This document shows, piece after piece, positions 37,385 to 50,278 of a stretch of DNA of 64,000 nucleotides; position 1 is the stretch's first letter; every line of letters begins with the position of its first letter. The position numbers and the translations under genes are program-made. The notes below the pieces were generated by a model. It saw only the letters and a list, made by a program, of their open reading frames with translations. It was not told the origin of the DNA and did no database searches. Source of the stretch: Phoronis australis (taxonomy: Eukaryota; Phoronida; Phoronidae); assembly GCA_002633005.1 (NCBI GenBank), contig NMRA01000078.1, forward strand, positions 1,004,233 through 1,068,232. Direction: 5' to 3'.

Positions 37385-39300
37385 TTGTGTGCTGGTACCT
37401 GTGGTTTAAAACTTGAACTGGCACTGCACGTTTCATTGAAAAAAACGACTAAATGAAATTTCAGTAGTCATCCATATTGTGTCCTGGTTCAATATGATTT
37501 TACATGTTAAATGTTCATCAGAAAACAGAATTTTTTAAGTTTTCATTTTTTATCCCATCCGCGTTGAATCATTCGAGTGTAATACGGCCCTGTGATATTG
37601 TTTTTCCGTATTCAAACACCCGCACTAATTCAACTGTGCCCGTGGAAAGTTCAAAAGGTATGTTAATGTTGACTCGACGTCATTAACCTGTTTGATCATC
37701 AAACTTTCCCAAAATAGTTTAAAGTGGTACAATTGCAACTGTATAAATAACACTCAACATGCACTCAGGTCCCAAATGTAACATTTGGTACAAAACTGTT
37801 AATTATATGACACTTCTGTCTCAGTTTTCAATTGCTAAATCATATATCGTCTGCAACTCAGGTGCCGATTCCTCGGTAATACAATTATATCAAATGTACT
37901 GAAAAAAGATATATTTCTATTTATATCAAATCTTGTTATTTAATATTTTCAGGAAAGGTTACTTTAGTTCAATGCACAATTACCATTGTTTTCTTCTTTG
38001 TTATCTCTTTTCAAGTAATAAATCGTTACATTTAAAACTGTTTCTTTTTACTAGAGAAAACTTGCAACCTAATGCACAAGTACATACATGTAGGATGTGA
38101 TCTGCCATGTGAACAGTGTGGGCGAAGTATTTGCAAAATCTGCCTCAAAATGAAAAATCTTAGAAGTTTGAAGGTGTATGGGAAAAATGCAAAACGTACC
38201 TCGATTGGCGTAGATGAAGTAATATCCCACTTGATATTATTCCGCAAATCAACCTCGACTTTCGGTCTCAGTTGATACGCAGAATGTCTCGTGGGATATC
38301 ACGTCACGTACGCCACTCTCGGTATGTTTTGTGTATATATGCAGGCAAATTTGCATTAACACAGGGTCCGAGGGCTTTTTACTATTTGCTGTGTATCATT
38401 TACTGAGTGTCCCAAATGTTGACATTAACAGTCTCTCGACGTACACGTGCTACGGTCATATTGGGTTGAAGTTGTTCTGAATTGACCGAACACTATTTCC
38501 GTGTTTCCTTCATGTTTGCTTAACACTGTTGCCGGTAGTTTTGTTGTGAACTTGAACACATTAAGTAGAGTTTTAAAGTAGTGCTTATACTGGTTAAACT
38601 TTGTTTTGAAATGTAATACACTTTTGTAGTTGATCAACAAAAGAGTGTGTTGTATGGAAGATGGGATGACATTTATGCGGTGGTAATAATTTTTTCATTA
38701 CCTTTAGATACGGTAAAGTTAATATTTTCATAGCAATGTTAGAACTTGTTGCTGCTATTGATTATTAAAAAAATGGTATCTCAATAAAAAAACGTATTTG
38801 CAACTGTTCAAAAGGAGATAAACCAACCAATAGTTTTGCAGGTTTATTTTTCCATAGCCACATTCAAGAACAGTTGACGAGTTTCGTTGTGTAATTTTTC
38901 TAACTTCATCAAAGTCACGGTGAAAATGCAGATTGCAAACAAACAAAAATAACATGAAATAATTTGAAAGTTAGCTGCAGAATTTTGCCTCAAAATTTCT
39001 ACCATTTTTGCTCTGAAGAACTATTTTGGCAACTTGTTTGTAATTCTACTGTAGCTCCACCTAGTTTGCTTTAGACCACTTTGGCCCGCTAAAAAATTGG
39101 TATTGGCTTGTTCCCAACTCAGATTAGGAAGGATTTTATTTTTGACCATGCAGAGAAGTCACTGTGACAATTCATTATTAAAAAAATAATAATTGCACGT
39201 GGTCTGACACACATACCAGCCATGTGCAGGCCACGCATGAGGGAGTATTGCACTGACCACCTGGAACCATTTTTATGCTATATTAATAAATAGTTAAAAC
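37385..39300. other. No gene seen
   Basis: A CAATTTGGGACA-family end lies at 37440-37490 ('gaaatttcagtagtcatc', 'catattgtgtcc'). The 67-codon frame at 38072-38275 holds six cysteines (CDLPCEQCGRSICKICL) after a plausible acceptor (tactag at 38049-38054), but no matching donor or known zinc-binding family could be assigned. Confidence 0.5.
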
Positions 39301-39418
39301 GGATCTGAGGAGCTAGAAACCTGACTCAAGGGTCTAGCACTGTGACCCAGTGGGACTCCGATCCACGACCTCAAGTAAAGAAAGCGGGCACCTATCACAC
39401 TAGGCCACGCCTCTTCCT
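39300..39418 (-). mobile_element. tRNA-derived SINE-like sequence
   Basis: On the minus strand there is an A-box-like tggcctagtgtg (39396-39407 on the plus strand) followed about 32 bases later by a B-box-like ggatcggagtccc (39352-39364). These are the spacing and sequence of an RNA polymerase III promoter inside a tRNA-derived SINE. The flanks do not fold into a full tRNA that I can see, so it is not called a tRNA gene. Confidence 0.45.
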
Positions 39419-41474
39419 ACAATTCATTATTGGTCGAGACCATGTTCTGTGTATGAAATCAGACATGGCACGACCAGTCAACTTGCTAAGTCAGATCACA
39501 GACAATAACGAGATGCGATTTCTTTGTAAGCCTATGAATTACATCTGTTTTTATCGAGGAAAGTTTGAGAGTAATTTCATAACGATGAATGGTCAAAATC
39601 AAAAGTTTTTTTGTGGCGGAAGGTGGAAATTAAAACCATTTTCAGTGCCATTACAGAGGTATCAGGTGTAGTTTCAAGTTAATCGCTGGTGGTGACGTCA
39701 TTAAAAAGTTACGCTGAGTGGAATCGAGTGCTGTCAGGGTCTGTGTTGGTATTAAATATTGATCAGTTGTGGATCAAATGAAAAACGACAGTCCTAATTA
39801 TTATACTTAGATACAGCTGAGCTTGAATGTCAAATTCAATTCCTTCAACATGATTCCAGTTTAACAAGAAGAGCCTTGTCTGTGTCTGTTTTGTGGCAAT
39901 GCCTGAGGCAGAGCCGTGGGGGGGGGGTTTGAGCGGGTTAACTAATTTTGTATTGCTACATTGGGGGAATACTAAGTAGTCCTGGGTGTCTGCACATTGT
40001 GAGATGGTAGTGACATCTGGTGGCATTGTTGAACCACTGCCTGCTAGTTATAGTAGTTCTTTCAATAGTCGTACAAAATTAGATGTAGTCTTTCGGTAGA
40101 CTAGTGCAGATGAATGGGTAGGGACTATTAAGTGCACTTGTACATAAATACGGAGTTTATTTATTCCTTTAGTACTCTGCACTCTAGTCCAATGCACTCT
40201 AGTCCAATGCCTAGTGTTGAAGAATTAGTTAGTGCATTACTGCGGACGACTTGTTGGTAATGATATCTTGTCTTAATAACAAAACCGTTGGGAATATGTG
40301 ACATGACATGCTTCCGAGATGGAAAGAAATCTTAATGTCTGTTGTCACTACTATGCTACAACACTAGACAGACTTGATTGATTAATTGATTGATTTTTCA
40401 ATTGGCCTCAGAAGTAATGCAGTACCACACAATAAATATTAAATACTATTCTGAACAAAGACTGAGATGAACTTAAAGTAAGAATGACAAATAAGACCAA
40501 GGTACAAGTAAAAAATAACTAAAGGACAATCGATGTACGGATGATGCAAATAGGTAGAAATTCTTCAATTTGGGAAAAAAGTAGTTAGAAAAATTGCCAT
40601 ATTTCTATTTTTCAGAGGAGTTCCACTTTGTTCCAAATTTTGTTTGGTAAGCTACGCCATACAAACCATGTCAAAATTGTCCTGAAAATTTATTTTTCTT
40701 GAGAAATTTGACAAAACGAAATTTCACATGTCCACTTGCTTCTAAAAGAGGGCAATGAAAAATTTTCTGCGTAATAATAGCACTGGCAAAAATGGCTAAC
40801 GTTGATTTCCCCACGATATCTGAAATGTGTTGAACTGAACTAATCTGAGAACTCGGCAAATTATTTGCTGCCCAATGTGCTGTGCCATGTTTTAAGGGAC
40901 TTTTGGTGATGGTCAGCAACAGTACTGTGCGACAGGCTTTAATTTTAACTTCTTGAGGGCATGCTCAAGATTTTGAGGGTTACTGAGTGTGTCATGCGTT
41001 ACCTTTCTAATACATCTGGCAGCTTTGCTTTCAGTTGCAAACATTTGACATTGAAATCTTTAGTGTTTTGAGAGCACAAACATGGCAGCCTCTTCACACA
41101 GTTACAAAGTGTGGTGTGTAAGAATAACCTTGTGGACTGGGACTAAATGTAGTTTGTTCATTCTTGGACGTGTTAGGAAAAATTTCTGCTACACAACAGT
41201 GAGAACTTAAAGGCATGACTTTTGCAAAGAGTATGATGAAAGAAATGTAAAATCGCACTGTATAAAATCCCAACTCAAGAACGCCGAATTGTGAACAGCA
41301 CCTACTTCATTGCCATCTAGCAACAAAACGTATTGCATGTCGCCACCTTATAGTTAGACTGGCTTATTGAATTGCTGATAGATATTTTTGTGCTAGTAAC
41401 ATTGTCTTGCCCAAATGTACCAATTCTTGTTGTGGAATTTTTATTTAAACTACGCTGAATCCATCAGAGTTGCA
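39419..41474. other. No gene seen
   Basis: A run of nine G lies at 39919-39927. A nearly complete CAATTTGGGACA-family copy lies at 40570-40735, running from 'cttcaatttgggaaaaaa' to 'gaaatttcacatgtccac'. A short tandem 'actctagtccaatgc' doublet lies at 40183-40212. Confidence 0.6.
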
Positions 41475-43185
41475 TTTTTATGCGCCCACATATTTTATAT
41501 GTGTACACATTATGCCGTCATCTCCGTCCTTTTGTCTGTCTGTCCTGTTTCTGTGCGGCGTTTGTCGGGCGTCCGGCATCCGATGCTCTATCACCAAAAC
41601 CCTTTGATATACGTTCATGAAATTTGGCACATATGTTCCTTTCATGAATGGGACGACATGAGCAAACTTTTGGACGGATCCGACTACTGGTGTGCCTCTT
41701 AGCGGCAATTTTTGTTTTTTACGCTTACCTAGTATATCTTCAAAGGACCTCTACCTATTTTCATAAAATTTGACATTTAGGCATGTATTAGTGAGATGAC
41801 GCTATCCTTTTGTTTTCGGATGGATTCGACGAAGTTTGCGCCACCTAGTGGCCATTTTCGCTGTTTTCGAATCTTATTTTTTGGCATCCACCACTCTGTC
41901 AACCAAACCTCTCTAAGGATGATTGTTAAATTTGGCATATATGTTTTTACTATGAAAAGGACGGCTGGCGATGATTTTCTGGTGATTTCGTCTACTGTGG
42001 CGCCTCCTAGTGGTAATTCTTTTTGCACCCATGGCTGTATCTCCTAAACCGTTGGCAGGATCTTTACTAAATTTACCAAGTCTATTTATATGATGTTGAC
42101 AATGGATGACGATGACTTTTGGATGCATCTGACTACCGGTGTGCCCCCTAGTGGTAGTTTAATTTTTTACGTTTACCTCTGTATCTTCAAAGGTCCTCAA
42201 CATATTGTCATAAAATGTGGCGTATCTATTAGTGAGATGACGCTTTCATCCCGTTTTTGGATGGATTTGACGTAGTTTGTGCTACCTATAGCCAGTTTTA
42301 CTGTTTTTAGTCTGTTTTTTTGGCATCCAGCCCTCTATAAACCAAACGGCTCTAACGACTATTGTGAAAATTGGCATGTATGTTCTCACTACAAAGCTGT
42401 CGATGATTTTTTGACGATTTTGACTACTGTGGTGCCTCCTAGTGGCAGTTTTGATTTTTTGCGCCCATGGCTGTATCTCCTAAGCTGTTTACAGGATCTT
42501 TGCTAAATTTTGTAAGTGTATTTATGATATGTTCACAACAGATGACAACAACTTTCGGAAGGATTTGACTTCCACTGTGTCCCCTAGTGGCAATTTTAGT
42601 TTATTAGGTTTACCTCTGTATCTTCAATGGTCCTCAACAGATTTTCAGAAAATTTGAATTTGTGCGTCTATTGATGAGATGAGGCTATCCTCCTGTTTTC
42701 GGATGGAATCAACATACGTTGCGCCACCTAGTGGCCATTATTCCTGTTTTCGAGTCTGTTTTTTGGCGTCCATCCCTTGATCAACCAAACCATTCTAAGG
42801 ATGTTTTGAAAATTTGCGTGTATGTTCTCAGTGTGAAGATGGCAGTTGACTATAACGTATTCAACTACTGTGGTGCCTCCCAGTGATAGTTTTGTTTTGT
42901 TTTGCGCCCATAGCTGCATCTCCTTAACACACTGCATGATCTTTATTAAATTTAGTAATTGTATTTATATGAAGCTAACATCAGACGACGTCTTTCAGGC
43001 CGATCCAATGAACGCTGTGCCCCATAGTGGCAATTTCATTTTTTCCGTTTGCCTTCGTTTCTCTGAAGTTCCTTGACAAATTTTTATGAAATTTGGTAAA
43101 TAGCTTTCTATTAAAAAAGCAATGCCCTTTTTTGTTTTCAGGTGGATTGGATGTTTTTGCGCCACCTAATGGCTGTTTTTATGAA
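41475..43185. repeat. 'cctagtgg' array 2 with a three-monomer higher-order period
   Basis: A leader (tttttatgcgcccac, then 'ccgtccttttgtctgtctgt') resembles that of the array at 11884. Eleven monomers of about 145 bases follow. Their cores lie near 41681, 41831, 41993, 42133, 42270, 42424, 42569, 42711, 42863, 43007 and 43150. Three monomer types alternate. Type A is followed by 'gtttacctctgtatcttcaa', type B by 'ctgttttcgagtctgttttttggca' and type C by 'gcgcccatggctgtatctcc'. The A-to-A spacing is about 436-452 bases. Frames across it are not continuous. Confidence 0.85.
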
Positions 43186-45044
43186 ACAAATAAACAACCG
43201 TAGAAGCACACCGTTTGCGGTGCATTCGTGGGCACATTTCAATGCTCACCGTTGCTCTTGTTCGTTCAGTGTGCTAAACTAGTTTTTACCTGATGCAAGC
43301 ATACAAAATTATTATTTAGGAAATGTATGTCTCTGCACTCAACCTATGTCATCGTTCCCAGACATTTTCCAACTCATCAAGTGAATTGTGCAGTGTATGT
43401 GAAGCTTTCTGCTGGTCCAGAGTGAACATTTCTACAAGAGCAATTCTTTGACATATTGGATTGGGGTGACAAATTCTAATCTTTAAATGGGTAGCGCACC
43501 ACAGGGGGGCTAGATAGGGCTATAGCCCCCCCACTTTTTTAGCGCTGCGCCACCCATGCTTAGTCCATGAATGATGTCGGGTGCTTGTATTTACATGCTG
43601 AGATAAAAATGTTGTGGGCACTGAGTAGCGAGAATTTACTTTAAACTCCATTTGTCTAGTTCTATGGACATATATACTGAAGATTTTAAAGACGTTAGAA
43701 TCGGGAAGATGTGTCTTTAATGTTTGACACTAAAGCTTGAACACCATATGCAAGCATGTTTCCAAAATTTCGTTTTAATTATGTCTGGTGTCTAGTGACC
43801 TATACCCCTATTTCTTGCCAATGGTCTGTCATTTCCATTGTTTTGATTTGATTAAAATGCTGTTCACACTTGGTGGTTCCAATAAGACCTTTAAAATGTC
43901 AAGCCTCTGCATAAAATGATGGTACAGCTATCTTTCTTCTGTCTTATAATAACATGGGCATCACAGTCTGACACAGACGCTTGTTTACTTGAAATAAATA
44001 TACAGGGTCTACCAAAAATGTTCGCTAAAATTCTAAACTAGAACCACAGGATGGTTTATTGCAGACTATTGGTGCTTTTTTATTGCAGCGATCCCAGTTA
44101 GTTTTGCGGTGTTTTGAAATATCGGTGTTGAGTAACTTCAATTTTTTTGCTAGTTTGGCACCAAACTGAACCGTTCGTACCATTCCATTGCAGATATCAA
44201 AAAGCTGATGACAGACCATGTCTGCGTAAAAAGACCTGTGTCAATTTCTGTTTTTGGAAATAATGTTCGATATGAACATAGTATGCCGTCTGTGAGAAGT
44301 CCTTGTTCTGCACAGCAATGACAGAATAAGCCGTGCCTAGGTTGAAAAATGCGCACGTGGTTTTGCTGCAATTAATGCCACCTGTGACACCTTACCTAAC
44401 GTCTGTGGTAAAAGAAACCTTGGTGTTCATGGATGGTGAAAAACACCTTCACTTCCCACTAAAGTCATTTCCCGGTATTCATATTTCTGAGTTAAGATTT
44501 TTGATACACCCTATACGTAACATTTTTGTCTTGTAGCTTAATGATTTGTCACCTGTCTCAAGTTGGCATTTTGGCTTTGTGCCAACCTTTTCAACAAGTT
44601 AATTAGCCATCAAAGGCGAATGGAACAAGTAAAAAGTGATATCCCAGGCCCTGGAGCAGCTTGCCAATTTCCGTGTCAATTACCAGAGTGTTCATTGTTC
44701 AACTGTAAAAGTTTATAAAGCATTAGAAGGACAAGTGTCAATATAATTTTGCTGTAAACTAGCAATTAGCACAACTGCAGTGAACTGCATGTGGAACAAA
44801 GCCATCTCAATGTGCGGCATTGTGGGTAAAGCATTACAGAATCTGAGTGGCGCTTTGGTATTTCGGGGTATGTCTACGGATTGGCATACGCAGCCCAGAT
44901 AATATTCAGTATGCTAAGTCTAAGTATCACTTTCAAACATGGGCCAAACAAGCACTGGCATTATTAACCGCTTCTTTTGCAAGAAACTTAGGAAATGCTT
45001 GCATGGCTACCGCTTGCCAAATGTGACCATGTAGTTTTCAAGCT
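43186..45044. other. No gene seen
   Basis: No coding or RNA feature is recognised. Short frames overlap on opposite strands and show no motif. Confidence 0.55.
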
Positions 45045-45133
45045 GCCAAATGTGAAACGAACTCGCCAAATGTGAAACGAACTCGCCAAATGTGAAACGA
45101 ACTCGCCAAATGTGAAACGAACTCGCCAAAAGG
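45045..45133. repeat. 20-bp minisatellite, 4.5 copies
   Basis: Four identical units gccaaatgtgaaacgaactc are followed by a partial unit (gccaaaaggaaac). A degenerate unit (gccaaatgtgacc) lies at 45016. Identity between copies implies recent amplification. Confidence 0.95.
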
Positions 45134-45465
45134 AAACCCCATGTGTGGCAGCCCCTATTGCAAAAGTTTTGTTTGTAGTATAAAAATAGTGACAAATTAT
45201 GCGTTCAATGACCAACGCATTGTGTATGAGAAAAAATGCTATCAATTTAAGCTCGGAAACCACCACAAAGTTCAAAGCAAATTACAGTTGAATTGACATC
45301 TGTCCGACTTCTTCTGGCTTGGTTTCAGCTTGCAAAAAATGGTGACATCTTTGTGATTCAAGATTTTTACCAAGTCGCCAAACAAAATCACATTGTCAAG
45401 ATACAGGTCACCAAATTGAGCCCTGATTGATGTTGTTTCATAGCCTTGCCTGTTCTTAATTACAG

Positions 45466-45520
45466 GTGACACCTCCAGGTAACATCAGTCACTGCGTTGT
45501 TTCTCAAGATTGCAAGAGAG
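45466..45520 (+). CDS. Candidate upstream exon of the IL-17 receptor gene
   Basis: Strong splice sites flank 55 bases: cctgttcttaattacag before and gagag|gtaagtg after. Only one frame is open. It enters in phase 0 and leaves in phase 1, which fits the phase-1 acceptor at 50913. It would encode 18 residues with an N-glycosylation site and two Cys (NISHCVVSQDCKR). IL-17 receptor N-termini carry such features, but this is too short for a family assignment. A cryptic splice pair in an intron is the alternative. Confidence 0.3.
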
Positions 45521-48500
45521 GTAAGTGTACAATTCATCACGATTTTGTATCTTTTTTGACTTTACCTTAATACCGTGTGATGCAATAACACTGAAGTCCA
45601 TCTCATAGTCGCTGGGTGGAACTGGAGACCATCATCGGAGTTGTCAGTATGACTGGTTTTTGGAGGAACTTTGGCGATCATGACAAGAAAACAGAGAATT
45701 TTAGGTTTTTACGCTTTTCTACTTGTTGTTCAAAAGTAAAAAGTAACTGTGCAATTTGAAAAGTGTGTTAGATTTTCATGCTACCAATGAAAATTGTGAT
45801 AGGTTTTCATGCTAACATTACTTTTACCTGTATCTCAAAAGCGACGACCAAATTGAGACCTGTAATTGTGTTGCAGGTCCACACTGTATGTAGTGCATTT
45901 AAGTTTTCTCACCATAGAAATGGTAATTTATGGCCTGCGTTCAGAATGCGTAAGGGCTTGGTGCCCTATCACATGCATGTGCAGTGCATATTATTGAGCC
46001 AAACCTAGGCCATGACAATCTGGCAACTGCAGTGGAGGTCAGTTCTGATCGAGAGTCACATACAGATGAGCTGGTTGAAAAGTTTGGAAATCATGATTGA
46101 AGGACTAAATTCTTAGTAATTGTAGGCGACATGTTATATTTCAAATCTGGATTGTCGGTGGGCTTAAGTGACAAAATGTCGCTTAATGACTTTATTAACA
46201 AAAGAAAGAAGTTTTCAAGTTATGTTTGTCCGCCATCTTATGAGTAGAAATCTTTTGTTTTCGGTCTGAAACAGCAGTGTCGTAAGAACCAATCTCGTGG
46301 CGTTATATGTAAAGGTAAAATGGTATGTAGAATCTGAAGCTCTTTTTTTTCTTCATTATCTTGGATTTTTAGTTTACACCAAACGGACGGTGTCAACCAT
46401 AATCATAATAAAGGTTATTCAAATAATTGCCAAAAATGCCTTTTTCCCATTTTCATTTTTTCCATTTTCAAAATGTTTTCCATTTTCAAGAGCTTCTACT
46501 TACATTGCTGTGATCTCGCAATTGTTCAGAACTTTATCCAACGGCTGCTGTGGAACCAATCTTGAACAAGGAAAAGCATTTAACCATAATTATAACTATA
46601 CTGTCTGGTAAATTTGCCTTCTTGCGCTAATCGCCATGACAACCTCAGACAACTTTGTTTTCGCATTTGATTCCGGGATCAACACATATGGTGCTTTGTC
46701 ATTGAAGGCTAAATTGTGTCCCCTCTGCATATTTAATGTCTTAAATACCATTGATGGGTTTTTGTTTCTCACAAGGATGTGGTACTCCACTTCTTTTTGT
46801 GGAGTGTTTTTTTCTGTTTCCTGCATAACTGTGAATCACGTTAGGTAATGTATCCATGGCCTCGGGTTTTCACAAGATAATGCAAAAAATTAGTGCCCGA
46901 CGCATGCCAATTTCACGTAAAACTGCCTTCATGTTTATAGTGGAAATCCATGAAGTTTTGTTATTTGTTAGAAATGGCCTTGACCCACTAAAGGCTAAGT
47001 AATTCCCACTATGCATTTTTAGCTTCTTAAATGCATTAAGTGTTAAATGTTCATATTGTTCGTGAGAAAAAACGTGGTGGTCATGTTTTTTTAAAGAGTG
47101 CCTTTGCTCTCCGTGTACACTTCGGAATCACATTATACAACGAATCAATAGCCTTGGTTTGGTTTTCACAAGATATTATAAGTACTGAAGCCAGACGCAT
47201 GTGAGTTTCAGCAGAAACTAGTAGGGATCTGCAACGTAAAGTCACCCCTAACTTTTCAAAAATTTTGTTTTTAAACACACATACTTGGCTTTTTAGATTT
47301 CCCACTTTAAACGCTCTTGCGTTAACCGCAAGATTACATTGCTTGTTTAGTCGAAATAACTTTTGTCTGTAATGACGGGTAGTTAACGGTCGTCATGGTT
47401 ACGGTAAGGTGTACCAGTATTTTTTGCTTGTACCTAAACGTGTTCTGTCATTTCCATAATATGTACACATTAAAGCACACTTCATCAATGTACAATACCG
47501 AGATATGAGTAATACAGATTTTTTTGCAATCACCATATTCTGAGTCAATGTAAGTATTTGTGTTTTGAGGCGTGGTAATATTAATTAATTAAATAAGTGT
47601 GATATCACTTTCCAACGCCCAGTGAGAGCACCTGGGGTGAGATACTTTAATGACCGTAATTTTTTTTTTTGTTAGCAAGAATTGCTTTGTGAGCAAAACC
47701 ATGGGTCGGTTCTTTCTGTTCAGGGTGTTAAGTCAAGCAAAAGTGATACACAAGAGTCTTGGGGTATTTTAATGGGAGGTTCAACGAGGAGATGAAATTT
47801 TAGGCCATCTCAAAAATTTTCAATAATCTATTGAAAGATGTGGTTTTAGTGACAACTGCTGGGTTTTTGTTGTTCCAGAATCCAAAGTTAAGTTTTGCAA
47901 TGTTGAGAAGTTGCTGCTGCAGCTATGATTCATGGTAGAGGAAAATTTTTTTAGTTTTGGCGTCAAACGCCGCCAGTTGCTCAGCTTCTGTGCCGATTTC
48001 AAGGATTTTTCAACGACGCCGGTGTTGTACAAGTCAAAAGTAATAAGACTAAATACCGTTTTCTCATTGTGACGGTTAATTCAATCTGTAAATAGCAAAA
48101 ATGACTGGTAATAGCTGTTGCGGCAGCAAAAGTCTAATCACAGAATGGGTTTAAGCTGCCTTCAACTTGCCTGTTAATTCAGTCTTAGTCGTGAGAGAAA
48201 ACTGTTCTGACGTTGAATTCGGATTCCTCCCAACTGTCGTGACAGGGAATTCTGGGTCATTTTGTTCAAATACTTTTGGCTCGTACTGTATTTCAAGGTG
48301 GAGAGCATCTGAAATTACAGTCTCGGTCTATGTTGTCTGCAATGGAAATTCTCCTTGATTTGAGGCCAGGTTGAGAAGTGCTTGTTGTATAGAGCATTAG
48401 ATGGCAGAGAGACAGCTGTGTTATTTGAGTCTGCCGTGTCATTTTACGTAATGTCTATATACTGTATTCACAACTTACCTGGCGGCCATATTTAAAGCAA

Positions 48501-48639
48501 TTTCCTGTATAGGGCTTCCGGTCAGCGTCGTACAATAACATGTGTTACTGTGTGTACATTGAAACTTGCGAAATTTGCCAAGATAACGGAAAATACGCCA
48601 GAAGGTGAACAGAAAAAGTATAGAAAATTAAGCAGTGGA
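45521..48639. other. No firm gene; possible intron
   Basis: If the exon at 45466 is real, this lies within the receptor's intron. Bases 46425-46500 repeat the 'attgccaaaaatgcc...ccattttc' arm of the CAATTTGGGACA family. Bases 47245-47345 ('cttttcaaaaattttg', 'tttagatttcccactttaaacgctc') resemble the right end of the element at 48897-50276 and look like a decayed copy. Confidence 0.5.
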
Positions 48640-48645
48640 TAACAT

Positions 48646-48894
48646 TGTGCGATGAAGGATTGCACTAACAATCGTAGGAAACTCTGGAAACTGGAGACTT
48701 GTGAATCTCACGGAGTTGTTCACGATGACTGTCCGTGCCCCCTGCTATACCAACTTCACCTGATTCCACAAGACAAAGATAAAAGGAGATTGTGGTTGTC
48801 AGCAACCAATCGAAATGATCCACCAAAATATATCTTTGTATGCTCTGAACATATTTTGGATAAACTGAGATTCCTGGAACATAAAAAACATGAT
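48646..48894 (+). pseudogene. THAP zinc-finger domain sequence, interrupted
   Basis: THAP domains are C2CH zinc-dependent DNA-binding modules found in THAP proteins and in P-element-type transposases. The reading shows the ligands in order: Cys (48646) X4 Cys (48661) in CAMKDCTNNRRK, then Trp/Leu-rich spacing with CPCPLLYQLHLIPQDKDKRR, WLSATNR, and finally VCSEH (Cys 48841, His 48850). A stop codon (TAA, 48640) lies one codon before the first Cys. Downstream, an inverted-repeat element is inserted at the TA at 48895, after which the frame reads element sequence to a stop at 49044. So no intact THAP protein is encoded here, unless the domain is an exon that splices within these limits, for which I see no clear sites. 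Confidence 0.75.
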
Positions 48895-48896
48895 TA

Positions 48897-50276
48897 CCGT
48901 ACTCATCCGAGTTACGCCCCATGCTCGACTTACTGCCCACCCCCGAAAATTTCAATTTTTCATAAGCGCCCATGCTCGGCTTACCGTCCACCCCCAATTT
49001 TTCATGATCGAGACTTCCGTAAAAGTATCAGTATGCTTCTGTGAAGGTTTGACGCACAAAATTAAGATTCCAAAATGTTCGCAACTCGCTTACCTTTCGC
49101 TGACAATCAATCAGTTTTAGCGGAATCGGAACCTTTGCCTTACTATGGCGGTAACATATCTGTATTCTCATGCCCTTTACTGAAGGAAACACAATTATTT
49201 CCTTTGGCTCGCGTGCGGAACTCGTGTCGGCATGTACTGATCACTGAGACAACGCTTGTCCAATGTATTTCGTTTGCAGTTTAAGAACCAGCAAAGCAGT
49301 ACCTGACACTGCTGATGTCAAGTCCGTGGACAACCTTTCTGTGATTCCCCGTGACAGTACACGAAACATAACACCACCCTGAGCATTGAAATAAGAAAAG
49401 ACATGATCCATTGTGACAAGCCAACTTGCCTTGCTTTTCCGGTCTTGGTTAAACGCATGTTTTTAATGACTTTCACTCCAGAGTGACACCAAAATGAAAG
49501 CACCCAACCAAAGGCAAGTGCCCCAAAAATCAACTTGTTATTAGCCCAAGTCGAACATTCTGTCCACGTTCTATGCGGTCAAAATTTTATTTTTTTGAAC
49601 ATTTGATTTGCCTGATGACTTATTACAAGATGTGTTTTTGCTTCATTATTTTGGCAGCTCACCGAGTACCCTTTTGCCTAATAATAGTATGGTCCGATTG
49701 TTGAGCACTGCTTTGAACAACAGCAGTGTTGCCTTTGAGCTCAAAAAGAAATATAATGTATATAAAATGTTACATTGTTCAAAGTATTCAATAAGAAGAC
49801 CTGTCAATCATCAGCAGTGCTTGGTTGCCTAAGTTCAAGCAAATCTTTACACAATCAAGTGCTTCCCTTAAAATACACCACGAACTACCGGAGTCTTGTT
49901 AGATCTGTCTTTTCTCTCAAGAAACTTGCTCTACTGAATGCATGCCTACCTGTAGGAATACCTCAGTTCTAAGAGATAACCAGCAGCGAGGTACGTAAAA
50001 ACCCAATCAGGCTCAGGATTGCGACGTCACTGTATCGTGTGCGTCAGCCGTCAAAGTCCGTTAGTTCAATCCCCCGACTTATATTTTAACTAGTATGATT
50101 GAAGTCCAACATCAGTGTAACTCCGTTTGGGTAAAATCGGTACTCCGTGCAGTAAGCAACAACTCACGACTTTTCAAAAATTTTGATTTTAACAGCCCAT
50201 GCTTGGCTTACCACCCACCCCTGTTTTTTTAGATTCCCAATTTAAGCGCCCTGGGCGGTAACACTGATGAGTACGG
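48897..50276. mobile_element. 1.4-kb TA-flanked inverted-repeat element in the THAP sequence
   Basis: The left end ccgtactcatccgagttacg and the right end (reverse complement ccgtactcatcagtgttacc) are imperfect inverted repeats. TA lies at both borders (48895-48896, 50277-50278). Subterminal motifs are 'gcccatgctcggcttaccg.ccaccccc' (48927, 48968, 50197) and 'gcgccctgggcggtaac' (50246). These are the same style as the element at 27229-29647, with CCGTA ends, TA target and gggcgg-type repeats, so both belong to one superfamily. Internal frames are under 80 codons with no transposase motif. Confidence 0.75.
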
Positions 50277-50278
50277 TA

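Noticed and set aside
38072-38275. Six-cysteine frame as a zinc-finger exon
   Set aside because: Cysteine spacing fits no family I know and no donor in frame was found; kept only as a note in the region entry.
45007-45275. Minus-strand frames with 'HIWRVRFTFGEFVS' repeats
   Set aside because: These are translations of the 20-bp minisatellite, open in several frames because the unit lacks stops.
48897-49044. C-terminal half of the THAP-containing frame as protein
   Set aside because: From 48897 the sequence belongs to the inserted element; the Pro/Cys-rich reading is translated subterminal repeat.
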